A program made the position numbers and the translations under genes. From contig JAGGYO010000330.1 in assembly GCA_021162505.1 (NCBI GenBank), forward strand, positions 1 through 5,840: a stretch of DNA of 5,840 nucleotides, in the 5' to 3' direction. Below are positions 1 to 5,840 of this stretch, piece after piece. The notes below the pieces were generated by a model that did no database searches, was not told the DNA's origin, and saw nothing but the letters and a program-made list of their open reading frames with translations. The DNA comes from a bacterium. GTDB taxonomy: Bacteria > AUK180. Each line of letters begins with the position of its first letter. Position 1 is the stretch's first letter.

Positions 1-169
1 ACATTTTAAGTTCCAGGTTCCCTATTATTTCATTATGTTATGGTTAAAAACATTATTTCCTCTTTTCTGGGATAAGTTTAAAAGGACTAAATAAAATGAA
101 AATATATTTGAGCACTATATGCTATTGCCTACAATTTTATACTGTAGTATTATATCTATTTTATCACTG
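1..169. other. left flank of the IS, no recognisable gene
   Basis: This AT-rich flank lies outside the left inverted repeat of the insertion sequence. I translated it in the minus-strand frames looking for the missing C-terminal half of the permease found on the other side of the IS. All frames are broken by stops within about 40 codons and none resembles permease membrane segments. On the plus strand an ATG at 96-98, preceded by AAAGGA at 81-86, opens a 28-codon hydrophobic frame that ends with a TAA at 180-182 inside the IS repeat. It could be the start of a gene cut by the IS, or chance. Nothing else is supported. Confidence 0.5.
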
Positions 170-184
170 CTGTCCAAAATAAAT
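170..184 (+). repeat. IS left terminal inverted repeat
   Basis: This 15-bp sequence, CTGTCCAAAATAAAT, is exactly the reverse complement of 1503-1517. Identity stops on both sides: the next inner bases and the next outer base (G169 against the complement of G1518) do not match. The outermost C could belong to the repeat or be a chance match in the target. Confidence 0.9.
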
Positions 185-264
185 TTATACAATAAAAACC
201 CTATCTGATTTTCAATTAGTTCAGGTATAAAGATAAAGAATTTTAAAAACAATCCCCCTGCTTC

Positions 265-1423
265 TCAAAATAACATTAATTGGGCATCAACCGGTGGAGA
301 TTTTCCTGTAGGCCAAAATGGATTATCCAACCAATGAAACAGATCAATCTTTGTGTACAGATTTAATCTGATAAATACTACCAGGTTTGACATGTGCCAA
401 TTATATTTCGCCTTTGATTTTAGGACAGTTAGCAACAAAATTGTAATCAGGGCAGTCCAGATCTGAATAAGTACGGCGTTTTTAGAAATTCCAATGAACG
501 ATTTTATACGGAGGTTCTGTTTAATTAATGGTCTTAAAAAAAGTTTCAATATCCCAACGTTGCTTATATAGCATTCCAACTGTTTCTGCTTTCCAGACAA
601 AATTATTGGTAGCAAAAGCATATATTTTACCGGTATCCGGATCTTTGACCGAGACTAATCGTATTTTCTTTTTATACTTTTTTGAGGTTTGCTGTCCAAG
701 AAGTTTTATGTCTTCGTCAGAGAGGACATATTCTGCTTCATCCTCCAGATCATAAGATTCCATAACCTGATACAGGATATTATCTTTTAACCGGATTACA
801 AAATATACGCCCATGCTGTCCAAATTATTTAACCATTCAAAATCAAGATATGCCCGATCTGCGAGTACCACACTCCCTCGTGGAAAGACAAATTCACGGG
901 CTATTTCAATATCACTTATCTTTCCTTCTGTCAAATCAGCAAATACGGGTAACCCCATTTCATAATCCAGTATGGTATGTATTTTAATAGCCCCTTTGGT
1001 CTGACGATACAATGCCCAGTCAAAAAGGCTTATGCACAAGGATATGATCGTAGAATCCACGATAAATATTTTCCTTTTTAGCCGGATCCGGTTTACTTTT
1101 ACATTGAAATGCTCAAGCAACTTAAAGTACAAATCCCGGAATAACCTCCAGTCGCTATGAGCATTAATATAACCAATTGTTGATTTGGACGGAGCACGTA
1201 AAACACCCATGTGATTAAGATTCCCGGTAGCACTTCGTAATCCGTTGCTTATATCTCTTAAAGACTGACAGTTGCCAAATTGAGAAAATAACATAGCTAT
1301 TAGGTGAGTCCATGAGTTGATCCCTTTTACCGAATGATCTGATTTGTATTTTCTCACTAAAGAATTGAATATTTCTCTTGGAATAAGCCTTATTATCTGA
1401 CTAAAAAGTGTTATATTTCGCAT
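265..1423 (-). pseudogene. IS4-family transposase (DUF4372 type), frameshifted
   Basis: This is a DDE transposase that would cut and paste the IS. The start ATG at 1421-1423 opens a 300-codon frame that stops at 521-523. A second frame continues the same protein and stops at 265-267. Joined, they give about 384 residues, a normal length for this family. The catalytic triad is visible: D123 in IVDST, D189 in LADRAY, and E293 in the Y286-xx-R289-xxx-E293 part of the YREK signature. The signature's lysine should follow six residues later in TIKQN, but a tandem TTAA duplication (521-528) adds four bases there, so the first frame reads TIN-stop and the lysine onward lies in the other frame. The N-terminal part (about residues 1-75) resembles the DUF4372 domain common in Bacteroidota IS4 transposases. 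The first product keeps D, D and E but loses the lysine and about 85 C-terminal residues, so it is probably inactive. Confidence 0.93.
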
Positions 1424-1502
1424 GGCTGGTTGGTTTTTTGTTTACACAATAAAAATACCATTTATCTGGTGTTTCAACCAGTCACTTTTTTTGCTGAAAA
1501 TT

Positions 1503-1517
1503 ATTTATTTTGGACAG
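1503..1517 (-). repeat. IS right terminal inverted repeat
   Basis: This is the reverse complement of the 15-bp repeat at 170-184. It also forms the junction with the interrupted permease: reading leftward, the permease codons for Asn-Tyr-Val-Thr run straight into the IS end, which adds Pro-Val-Gln-Asn-Lys and a TAA stop at 1501-1503. Confidence 0.9.
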
Positions 1518-2262
1518 GTGTGACATAATTCAGAAATAAATATAAGATTGTAACGCTTAGCGTGCCTATTAATAATGATTTTGGTAAAGTATGCATAGGT
1601 TTTTTCAATTCACTGACAATATATGCAGACGCATTCCACCCGGAATAAGAATAATATACATGTATTAATGAAATGGCAAAAGCAGGTGACATTATTTCTC
1701 TCTATGATTTTTCTGATGGTATAACTTTAAGGTTTTGAGGATATTCCACAGAAAATAATCCGTATAAAACAAAAAACATAAATTAATATTACTTTAAAAA
1801 CAGTGAAAACATTTTGGAATATACTACCGGTGGTTACCCCGAGACAATGAATAAAAGTAACAATAACAATAACAAATGTAGCTAAATGCAGGGGGTTAAC
1901 ACCTGGAAATACATCATTTGTATAAGAACCTAAAGCCATTGATGAGAGAGCAACCGGTGCGGCAAAACCAACAACAATAGAAAAAACCCTGATAAATATC
2001 CGACAATCGGGTGGTATATTTCAGACAAATAGTGATATTCTCCTCCTGATCTTGGCATAACTGATCCTAATTCACCATAAACGTTAGCACCGGTAATAGC
2101 AATAACTCCGCCAATTACCCATAATAATAAAACAGCAAATACATCATTTATGTCAAGTAATTGAAAACCGATTGATGTAAATACTCCTGTGCCAATCATA
2201 TTAGCGATTACAAATGATATTGCAGTGAATAAACTAACCTTTTCTGTATTTTTATTAAGCAT
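1518..2262 (-). pseudogene. APC-family amino-acid permease, degenerate and truncated by the IS
   Basis: Three frames on the minus strand join into one amino-acid/polyamine/organocation (APC) superfamily transporter. The first frame (start ATG 2260-2262) has the family's unwound first helix, NMIGTGVF at residues 21-28, then helix 2 and the YGELGSVMPRSGGEYHYL region. A missing base in the A6 tract at 1981-1986 shifts the frame just after LSGFF; the next frame continues with SSMALGSYTNDVFPG and further membrane segments. A second shift near 1780-1786 leads to a third frame, in which LYGLFSVEYPQNLKVI is followed by an in-frame TAG at 1702-1704 where tryptophan is expected, then SPAFAIS and the SGWNASAYIVSELKKP segment. 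About 248 codons remain of a family usually around 430-490 residues; the rest was cut off by the IS at 1517. It would have been an inner-membrane amino-acid transporter. The substrate cannot be told. Confidence 0.93.
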
Positions 2263-2368
2263 TTGTAATGAGTTTAATCAATGCTGCCAAAGAAGTATCT
2301 TTTTCTCACTACATGATTGAAAAACTTTAGGGGTATTTTTTGGATTGTCATGGCAGGTCGTTTTTAAG
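2263..2368. other. short spacer between receptor stop and permease start
   Basis: This 106-bp AT-rich gap separates the receptor's TGA (2369-2371) from the permease ATG. I see no strong GC-rich hairpin followed by a T tract on the minus strand, so no clear intrinsic terminator. No good Shine-Dalgarno precedes the permease start. The permease may have been read through from the receptor or had its own weak promoter. Confidence 0.5.
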
Positions 2369-4789
2369 TCAATGTATAATTTCAATTGTTACTCCGCCAT
2401 AGAATGTAGTACCATATACAGGTGCATACATAAACGCTGCATCGTCTAAATGTTTTTCAGGCTGAATATAATTGAATATATTATCTATACCTGCATATAA
2501 TTTAAAGCTTTTGATTTTCTTTGAAACCTTTGCATTAAAAAGCATATAAGGTTTGCTTTCTTTAATTTTTGACCGGTCGCCAATAACAGGATCAATTTTC
2601 TCATTTATGTAATCAATATACATTTTGCCCTGATAGTCTCCCATTATTGTAAAATTCCAGTCTTTTGGAGCATATTCTAATCTAATATCTCCTGTTGTTA
2701 CCGGAAATCGTGAAATATATTTACTCTGTTTTTCGTATTCTGTACCTATCCAATCCTCACGCGCGTGCTTGTATTCTCCATGATTATAAGTAAAATTTGC
2801 ACTTATCTCCAGCGTTTCGATAAATTTTGTCATAAGAGAAAATTCAACACCCTGAACAACAGCATTATCAACATTTTCCCATTGATAATCATAACCGATA
2901 TTTTTTACATAAGGTTTAGCAACAGTAAAGGCAATCTTATCTTTAAGATCTGTTCTGAAAATATTTGCACTTAATCTGACTTTACTTCCGTAATAATCAG
3001 CAGATATATTATAACTGACAGATGTTTCCGGTTTTAAATCAGACGATTTCCATACTCTTGGTGAACCACTACATAAATGAAGATCTTCTGAAAAACCATA
3101 AGGGGCACGAAATCCGGTTCCTGTATTTGCTCTTAAAGTAATTTTTGGGGAAATCTCATATTTTATTGCAATTCTGGGATTTATACTCGTTTCATTAAAT
3201 TTTGTTTTTGGGAAAAACGACGTTGCAAAAACCTGCCTGTCTGCCTTATATTTTTCTTCGGATTTATGTGTATCAAATCTTATACCAGGGACTATTGTTA
3301 ATTTTTCATTTAATGACCATTCATCCTGTACAAAAAAACCAAATTCTCTTGCAGATTTATTACTTATTGATTTATAACCAGTACCGAAATAATTACTTGA
3401 GGTATCAATAACAACATATAATCCTGATTCCTTGAGTTTGTCAAAATAATTCTGTGTACCGATAAGTATCTGATGATTCCCTATATTAATTTTATAAGTT
3501 AATGTTGATGTCAGAGAATTTTCAGTGGCAAGATAAGGTCTCATATTTCTTACATCAGGGGTGCTGTCATTATGTGTTGCCATATAATCGCCTAAATACG
3601 TATCATTGGTTGCATTTCTGTTGTGATTTGCAGAAGCTAATGAAAAATTTAAAGCGGAATTATTCCTGAATTTTTTATTATACGAAAGTTCTGATTCATA
3701 TCTGTCTGTAATGACACGTTCTGTCATATCTGTAAATGGATTCTTATAATAATCATCCTTCATTATTCCTCCATATCTGTTTTCATAAATATATCTTCCT
3801 CTGATTATCAGTTTATCCTTTTTAAAAAATAAATCATTAAGATATAAGCCAAATCCGGCATTATTAAGATTAGTTGCAACTCTGTCAGAAATTCCGTCTT
3901 TCTTATTAACTTCATCAAGTGTTATCCCGGCAGATGTTTCATCAATTGCATCGCCGGCAAGTTTCTGGGCAAATATATTTAATCCTATATTTCCTTTTTC
4001 GTTCCTGATTGATGACGAAATATTATAATTTTTCGTATTATAATTGCCAAATTGCAAATTTAATTTTGTTGATGGTACATAAGATGGTTCCTTTGTAATA
4101 ATATTTATAGCCCCGGCAACCGCACTACTTCCGTATAGAGCAGACCCTGCTCCTTTAACAACTTCTATTCTGTCAATATCTGCTGTGCCTATTTGTTGTA
4201 ACCCATATACTGCTGCCAGACCTGAATATATCGGCTGACCGTTAATTAATACCTGAGTATGTCCGGAGCCTAATCCTTCCATTCTTACCATGGAAAAATT
4301 ACAAAACTGACATTGTTTTTCTACTCTTACTCCTGGCGTTCCCTGCAACGCCTGATAGAGGTTAGTTGCATTTCTTGTTTCTATGGCTTTGGCTGTAATT
4401 ACTTCTGTTCTGATCGGAACATCCTTTACATAGTGTTTGGTTCTGGTACCGGTAACAACTACCTGTTCTAATTTTAAAGGGTCTTCTTCTAAATGAATAT
4501 ATAAAATAGTCTCCTTGCCTGCTTCCATCTCAATTACGTTCTCTTGTGTTTTATAACCTATTGCATGAGCAACGATAGTAACTTTTCCCAAAGGTAAATT
4601 AGCTAATTTGTAATGACCGGTCCTATCTGTAATAGTTCCAATGGTTGTCCCTTTTACCACTATATTTACGTAAGGTATATGTTCTCCTTTGCATTTTACG
4701 TCCCCAAATAACATTGCATCTGTTTTTTCCTGAGATTTAACTTGTATGCTGACTAATAGTATAACAGTTATGATAAATAAATTTTTCAT
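2369..4789 (-). CDS. TonB-dependent outer-membrane receptor (siderophore/metal-cofactor type)
   Basis: This intact 806-residue protein would import a scarce ligand across the outer membrane using TonB-ExbBD energy. A signal peptide (about residues 1-19, hydrophobic IITVILLVSI, cleavage near KSQ) is followed by a carboxypeptidase-regulatory-like beta-sandwich (about 26-102), typical of Bacteroidota receptors. A TonB-box-like EQVVVTGTR lies at 108-116. The plug (about 120-235) contains QALQGTPGVRVE, VLINGQPI and IDRIEVVKGAGSALYGSSA. The remaining roughly 570 residues form the beta-barrel, with FRAPYGFSEDLHLC around 560-573. It lacks the SusD partner gene that marks glycan-uptake loci, and the short plug-barrel layout is more like BtuB/FepA-type receptors. 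The plug carries C160-xx-C163 (QCQFCNF). The protein ends in IEIIH instead of the usual terminal aromatic. The His-rich gene upstream suggests a metal or metal chelate as ligand, but this is inference. Confidence 0.96.
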   Translation of the reverse strand: MKNLFIITVILLVSIQVKSQEKTDAMLFGDVKCKGEHIPYVNIVVKGTTIGTITDRTGHYKLANLPLGKVTIVAHAIGYKTQENVIEMEAGKETILYIHLEEDPLKLEQVVVTGTRTKHYVKDVPIRTEVITAKAIETRNATNLYQALQGTPGVRVEKQCQFCNFSMVRMEGLGSGHTQVLINGQPIYSGLAAVYGLQQIGTADIDRIEVVKGAGSALYGSSAVAGAINIITKEPSYVPSTKLNLQFGNYNTKNYNISSSIRNEKGNIGLNIFAQKLAGDAIDETSAGITLDEVNKKDGISDRVATNLNNAGFGLYLNDLFFKKDKLIIRGRYIYENRYGGIMKDDYYKNPFTDMTERVITDRYESELSYNKKFRNNSALNFSLASANHNRNATNDTYLGDYMATHNDSTPDVRNMRPYLATENSLTSTLTYKINIGNHQILIGTQNYFDKLKESGLYVVIDTSSNYFGTGYKSISNKSAREFGFFVQDEWSLNEKLTIVPGIRFDTHKSEEKYKADRQVFATSFFPKTKFNETSINPRIAIKYEISPKITLRANTGTGFRAPYGFSEDLHLCSGSPRVWKSSDLKPETSVSYNISADYYGSKVRLSANIFRTDLKDKIAFTVAKPYVKNIGYDYQWENVDNAVVQGVEFSLMTKFIETLEISANFTYNHGEYKHAREDWIGTEYEKQSKYISRFPVTTGDIRLEYAPKDWNFTIMGDYQGKMYIDYINEKIDPVIGDRSKIKESKPYMLFNAKVSKKIKSFKLYAGIDNIFNYIQPEKHLDDAAFMYAPVYGTTFYGGVTIEIIH

Positions 4790-4993
4790 TTTTTTTTCTC
4801 CATTGATTTTAAGATGATCTGCCTGATTAGAGCAGATTTAAATCTTATTCTGATTAAAATGTAAAAAACGTTAAATATCCTGTATTTTCTGTCTTACCCG
4901 GACAGGAATAATCGTTATCCCGTATAAACACCAATAAACAATGATTCGGGATAAAGCCTATAGAATAAACAGGGATTTAAATCAGGTATGTAA
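4790..4993 (-). promoter_or_regulatory. receptor leader region with nested inverted repeats
   Basis: This 204-bp gap between the His-rich gene and the receptor holds several symmetrical elements. An 8-bp perfect inverted repeat, TTATCCCG (4915-4922) with CGGGATAA (4947-4954), encloses two copies of ATAAACA whose starts are 10 bp apart (4924, 4934). A third copy lies at 4965. Downstream on the minus strand, TCCTGTC (4901-4907) can pair either with GACAG (4889-4893, 7-nt loop) or with ACAGGA (4878-4883, 18-nt loop), but not with both fully. I found no convincing TTTG/TAnnTTTG promoter pair here and no known riboswitch. The region may hold an operator or a structured mRNA leader. The function is inferred from symmetry only. 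Confidence 0.35.
4798..4801 (-). promoter_or_regulatory. ribosome binding site of the TonB-dependent receptor
   Basis: GGAG lies 8 bases upstream of the receptor ATG, separated from it only by adenines. It supports the chosen start. Another ATG overlaps it (4801-4803) but is out of frame. Most other genes in the window have no such site. The all-A spacer, part of a run of nine A that includes the first base of the ATG, makes the spacing prone to slippage. Confidence 0.7.
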
Positions 4994-5359
4994 CTATAAT
5001 AACGGTGAGGCACGTGTTGTAACCTGTATCACTACTCCGAAAATATCAGTAATCCGGAAAAATTGGAAAAACAATTCACGGAATATATGCGGCATATTGA
5101 TCCGAAGGAAATGAAACCCGGAATAGAAAGTATAATGATGATTTAAGAAATAATATTGATTGGCGGTATGATGATGCGAATGTTCCGGGAGATTCTTGTC
5201 GTGTGTTTTCTTTTTAAGATAAGGATGAGCATGGACAATAATCCGTCCGTCAGGCAGGATGTGAGTATGAGTAAACAGAGCTTTGTTTACATAGGAAAGT
5301 AAAAATATACTTCCTACAAAAACCAAAGCAATTTTCTGTATTGTAATACGCTGTTTCAT
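4994..5359 (-). CDS. small membrane-anchored histidine-rich protein, possible metal binding
   Basis: I do not recognise a named family. The protein has 121 residues. Residues 2-10 are basic or polar, and 10-24 (IALVFVGSIFLLSYV) form a membrane helix or uncleaved signal anchor, so the rest probably faces the periplasm. Thirteen histidines follow, mostly in three clusters: HTH at 31-33, HAH at 43-45, and HSHHH at 60-64, with HH at 74-75. The motif THTHxLPDGRIxVHAHPY looks like a designed metal site and recalls short His-rich proteins of Bacteroidota. The C-terminal 40 residues are aromatic and hydrophobic. The start is bounded by in-frame stops, the nearest 12 bp upstream, and has no Shine-Dalgarno, but a plausible promoter lies 31 bp upstream. 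It is 204 bp upstream of the receptor in the same direction, which suggests a role in binding or handing over a metal such as zinc, copper, nickel or cobalt. This is inference from composition and context. Confidence 0.75.
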   Translation of the reverse strand: MKQRITIQKIALVFVGSIFLLSYVNKALFTHTHILPDGRIIVHAHPYLKKKTHDKNLPEHSHHHTANQYYFLNHHYTFYSGFHFLRINMPHIFRELFFQFFRITDIFGVVIQVTTRASPLL

Positions 5360-5685
5360 CAGTGTGTTTTATCACTCAAATTTCTAAAACAAAAATATCT
5401 TAAACTTTCGGTCTATGCAATCCCTAAAGGTTGGTATTTCCTATAAAAATATAGTCTGATATTCAATGGGAGATGGTAAAGGGTCAATCCTCCTTCGCTA
5501 AGGCTATGCAGGATAAAAAAGTCGAATGGTAAAAAAGTAAAAACATTATATAACTATTCAACTTGTTTACAGTGTTCCTATGCTATCGGGATTACACGGC
5601 CTTATGGCCTCGTGAGATCGCTCCGCTAAGTTACTTCAACCAGCAGGTTTTACTGCGCTAAAAGCTTGTAAAATCTGAGTCTCAG
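5360..5685. other. intergenic region between mnmE and the His-rich gene
   Basis: This 326-bp spacer has no open frame I can support, no tRNA and no CRISPR-like repeats. Besides the promoter nearest the His-rich gene it contains two hairpins. One is 5487-5514: ATCCT and CCTT pair with AAGG and AGGAT, with a CGCT loop and a six-base bulge, followed on the plus strand by A6. The other is 5595-5614: CAC-GGCC, loop TTAT, GGCC-(TC)-GTG. The second could stop transcripts leaving mnmE, but it lacks a U tract on that strand. The part from about 5570 to 5640 is visibly richer in G+C than the rest. A 9-bp match to the end of mnmE lies at 5437-5445. Confidence 0.5.
5390..5421 (-). promoter_or_regulatory. 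putative Bacteroidota sigma-ABfr promoter for the His-rich gene
   Basis: On the minus strand TATTTTTG (5390-5397) matches the -7 consensus TAnnTTTG completely. ATTG (5418-5421) matches the -33 consensus TTTG at three of four positions, with a 20-bp spacer inside the usual 19-21. Transcription would start near 5383, leaving a leader of about 25 nt before the ATG. In such AT-rich DNA a chance match is possible. Confidence 0.45.
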
Positions 5686-5840
5686 TTATTTTCCTATACA
5701 AAAATTCTTAAAGATATTCCCCAGAATCTCATCGGTGGTGATCTCGCCGGTGATTTCGCCCATGTAGTGTATGGCTTCCCGCAGGTCCTGGGCGACCAGG
5801 TCACTGGGCAGACCTTCCTGCAGGCCGTTGAGGACACGCC
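5686..5840 (-). CDS. mnmE: tRNA uridine-5-carboxymethylaminomethyl GTPase MnmE, C-terminal end only
   Basis: The last 50 codons and TAA stop (5686-5688) are present; the gene continues beyond the right edge. MnmE (TrmE) is a cytoplasmic GTPase that works with MnmG to modify U34 in the wobble position of certain tRNAs. The visible part is the end of the C-terminal helical domain: LVAQDLREAIHYMGEITGEI, then TDEILGNIF and the family's terminal C-I-G-K motif, whose cysteine is conserved and important for the modification. No frameshift or substitution in these landmarks is seen, so the gene end looks intact. Its base composition, about 62% G+C over the last 120 bp of the window with GGC, CTG and ACC codons, contrasts sharply with the AT-rich genes downstream. 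mnmE is a core housekeeping gene, so this piece probably reflects the host's own composition. Confidence 0.96.
   Translation of the reverse strand, partial: RVLNGLQEGLPSDLVAQDLREAIHYMGEITGEITTDEILGNIFKNFCIGK

Larger units (their letters stand above)
170..1517 (-). mobile_element. IS4-family insertion sequence, 1348 bp, defective
   Basis: The element is bounded by perfect 15-bp terminal inverted repeats beginning CTGTCCAAAATAA on the left and its reverse complement on the right. It contains one transposase gene on the minus strand, with about 95 bp of non-coding sequence at the left end and about 80 bp at the right end. Size, single-gene layout and transposase type fit the IS4 family. The last bases outside the two repeats (ending TCACTG on the left, starting GTGTGAC on the right) do not match, so no target-site duplication is visible; IS4-family elements normally leave one of roughly 9 to 12 bp. 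That suggests a deletion or recombination next to the element after insertion. The right end interrupts the permease gene and supplies its stop codon. A 5-bp stem (1466-1470 with 1477-1481) lies in the transposase leader. With its transposase frameshifted, the copy is probably immobile unless another copy helps in trans. Confidence 0.9.

Noticed and set aside
1..169. Left flank as the missing C-terminal half of the permease
   Set aside because: All minus-strand frames hold stops and no permease-like membrane segments. The longest tail, ending FKLIPEKRK, is too short to judge.
96..182. 28-codon plus-strand frame with AAAGGA upstream, running into the IS left end
   Set aside because: Too short to recognise, and the sequence is AT-rich enough for chance. 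It is recorded in the left-flank entry as a possible gene fragment only.
521..560. Programmed frameshift joining the two transposase frames at the seven-T run just upstream
   Set aside because: The join needs a +1 shift, not the usual -1, and would replace the conserved KTIK spacing of the YREK motif. A 4-bp duplication restores the motif exactly and is simpler.
528..755. 75-codon open frame on the plus strand inside the transposase
   Set aside because: It is antisense to conserved transposase sequence, has no recognisable protein features and no supported start.
2263..2300. TAnnTTTG promoter for the permease
   Set aside because: The nearest candidate, TACTTCTTTG on the minus strand, has two extra bases between the TA and TTTG parts, and no matching -33 element was found.
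2765..3411. Two 69-codon plus-strand frames within the receptor gene
   Set aside because: They are antisense to well-conserved barrel-coding sequence and show no domain or ribosome binding site.
5560..5690. tRNA gene near the end of mnmE
   Set aside because: No T-arm consensus, acceptor stem or cloverleaf spacing on either strand.
5681..5700. Intrinsic terminator directly after mnmE (CTGAGACTCAG followed by ATTTT)
   Set aside because: The palindrome leaves only a 4-bp stem with a usable loop and a weak T tract.

Overview
This is an AT-rich stretch, about one third G+C over most of its length, that looks like a Bacteroidota (Bacteroidales-type) genome. The evidence is a SusC-style TonB-dependent outer-membrane receptor with an N-terminal carboxypeptidase-regulatory-like domain, an IS4-family transposase, a promoter-like TAnnTTTG element, and mostly absent Shine-Dalgarno sequences. 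All recognisable genes are on the minus strand, so transcription runs from right to left.

Reading with transcription, the window opens at its right edge with the last 50 codons of mnmE (tRNA-modifying GTPase), ending at 5686. This piece is about 62% G+C, far above everything after it. A 326-bp spacer follows with two small hairpins and a likely sigma-ABfr promoter. Next come a 121-residue membrane-anchored, histidine-rich protein (4994-5359), a 204-bp leader rich in small inverted repeats, and an intact 806-residue TonB-dependent receptor (2369-4789). The receptor is followed by a wrecked APC-family amino-acid permease gene (about 1518-2262) with two frameshifts and a nonsense codon. Its 3' half is missing because an IS4-family insertion sequence (170-1517, 15-bp perfect terminal inverted repeats) sits there. 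The IS transposase is itself broken by a 4-bp TTAA duplication inside the YREK signature. The 169 bp beyond the IS hold nothing recognisable and do not supply the missing permease end.

The only likely working unit wholly inside the window is the His-rich protein plus the receptor. Their order suggests an envelope metal or metal-cofactor uptake pair, but the substrate cannot be named from sequence. The rest is decay: an IS inside an already or subsequently degenerating permease, and an IS that can no longer make a normal transposase. The sharp composition change at the 3' end of mnmE, a known insertion site for genomic islands in other bacteria, suggests the AT-rich block may have been acquired. 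I did not find a convincing undescribed system. The best leads are the His-rich/receptor pair, its structured leader, and the mnmE boundary.
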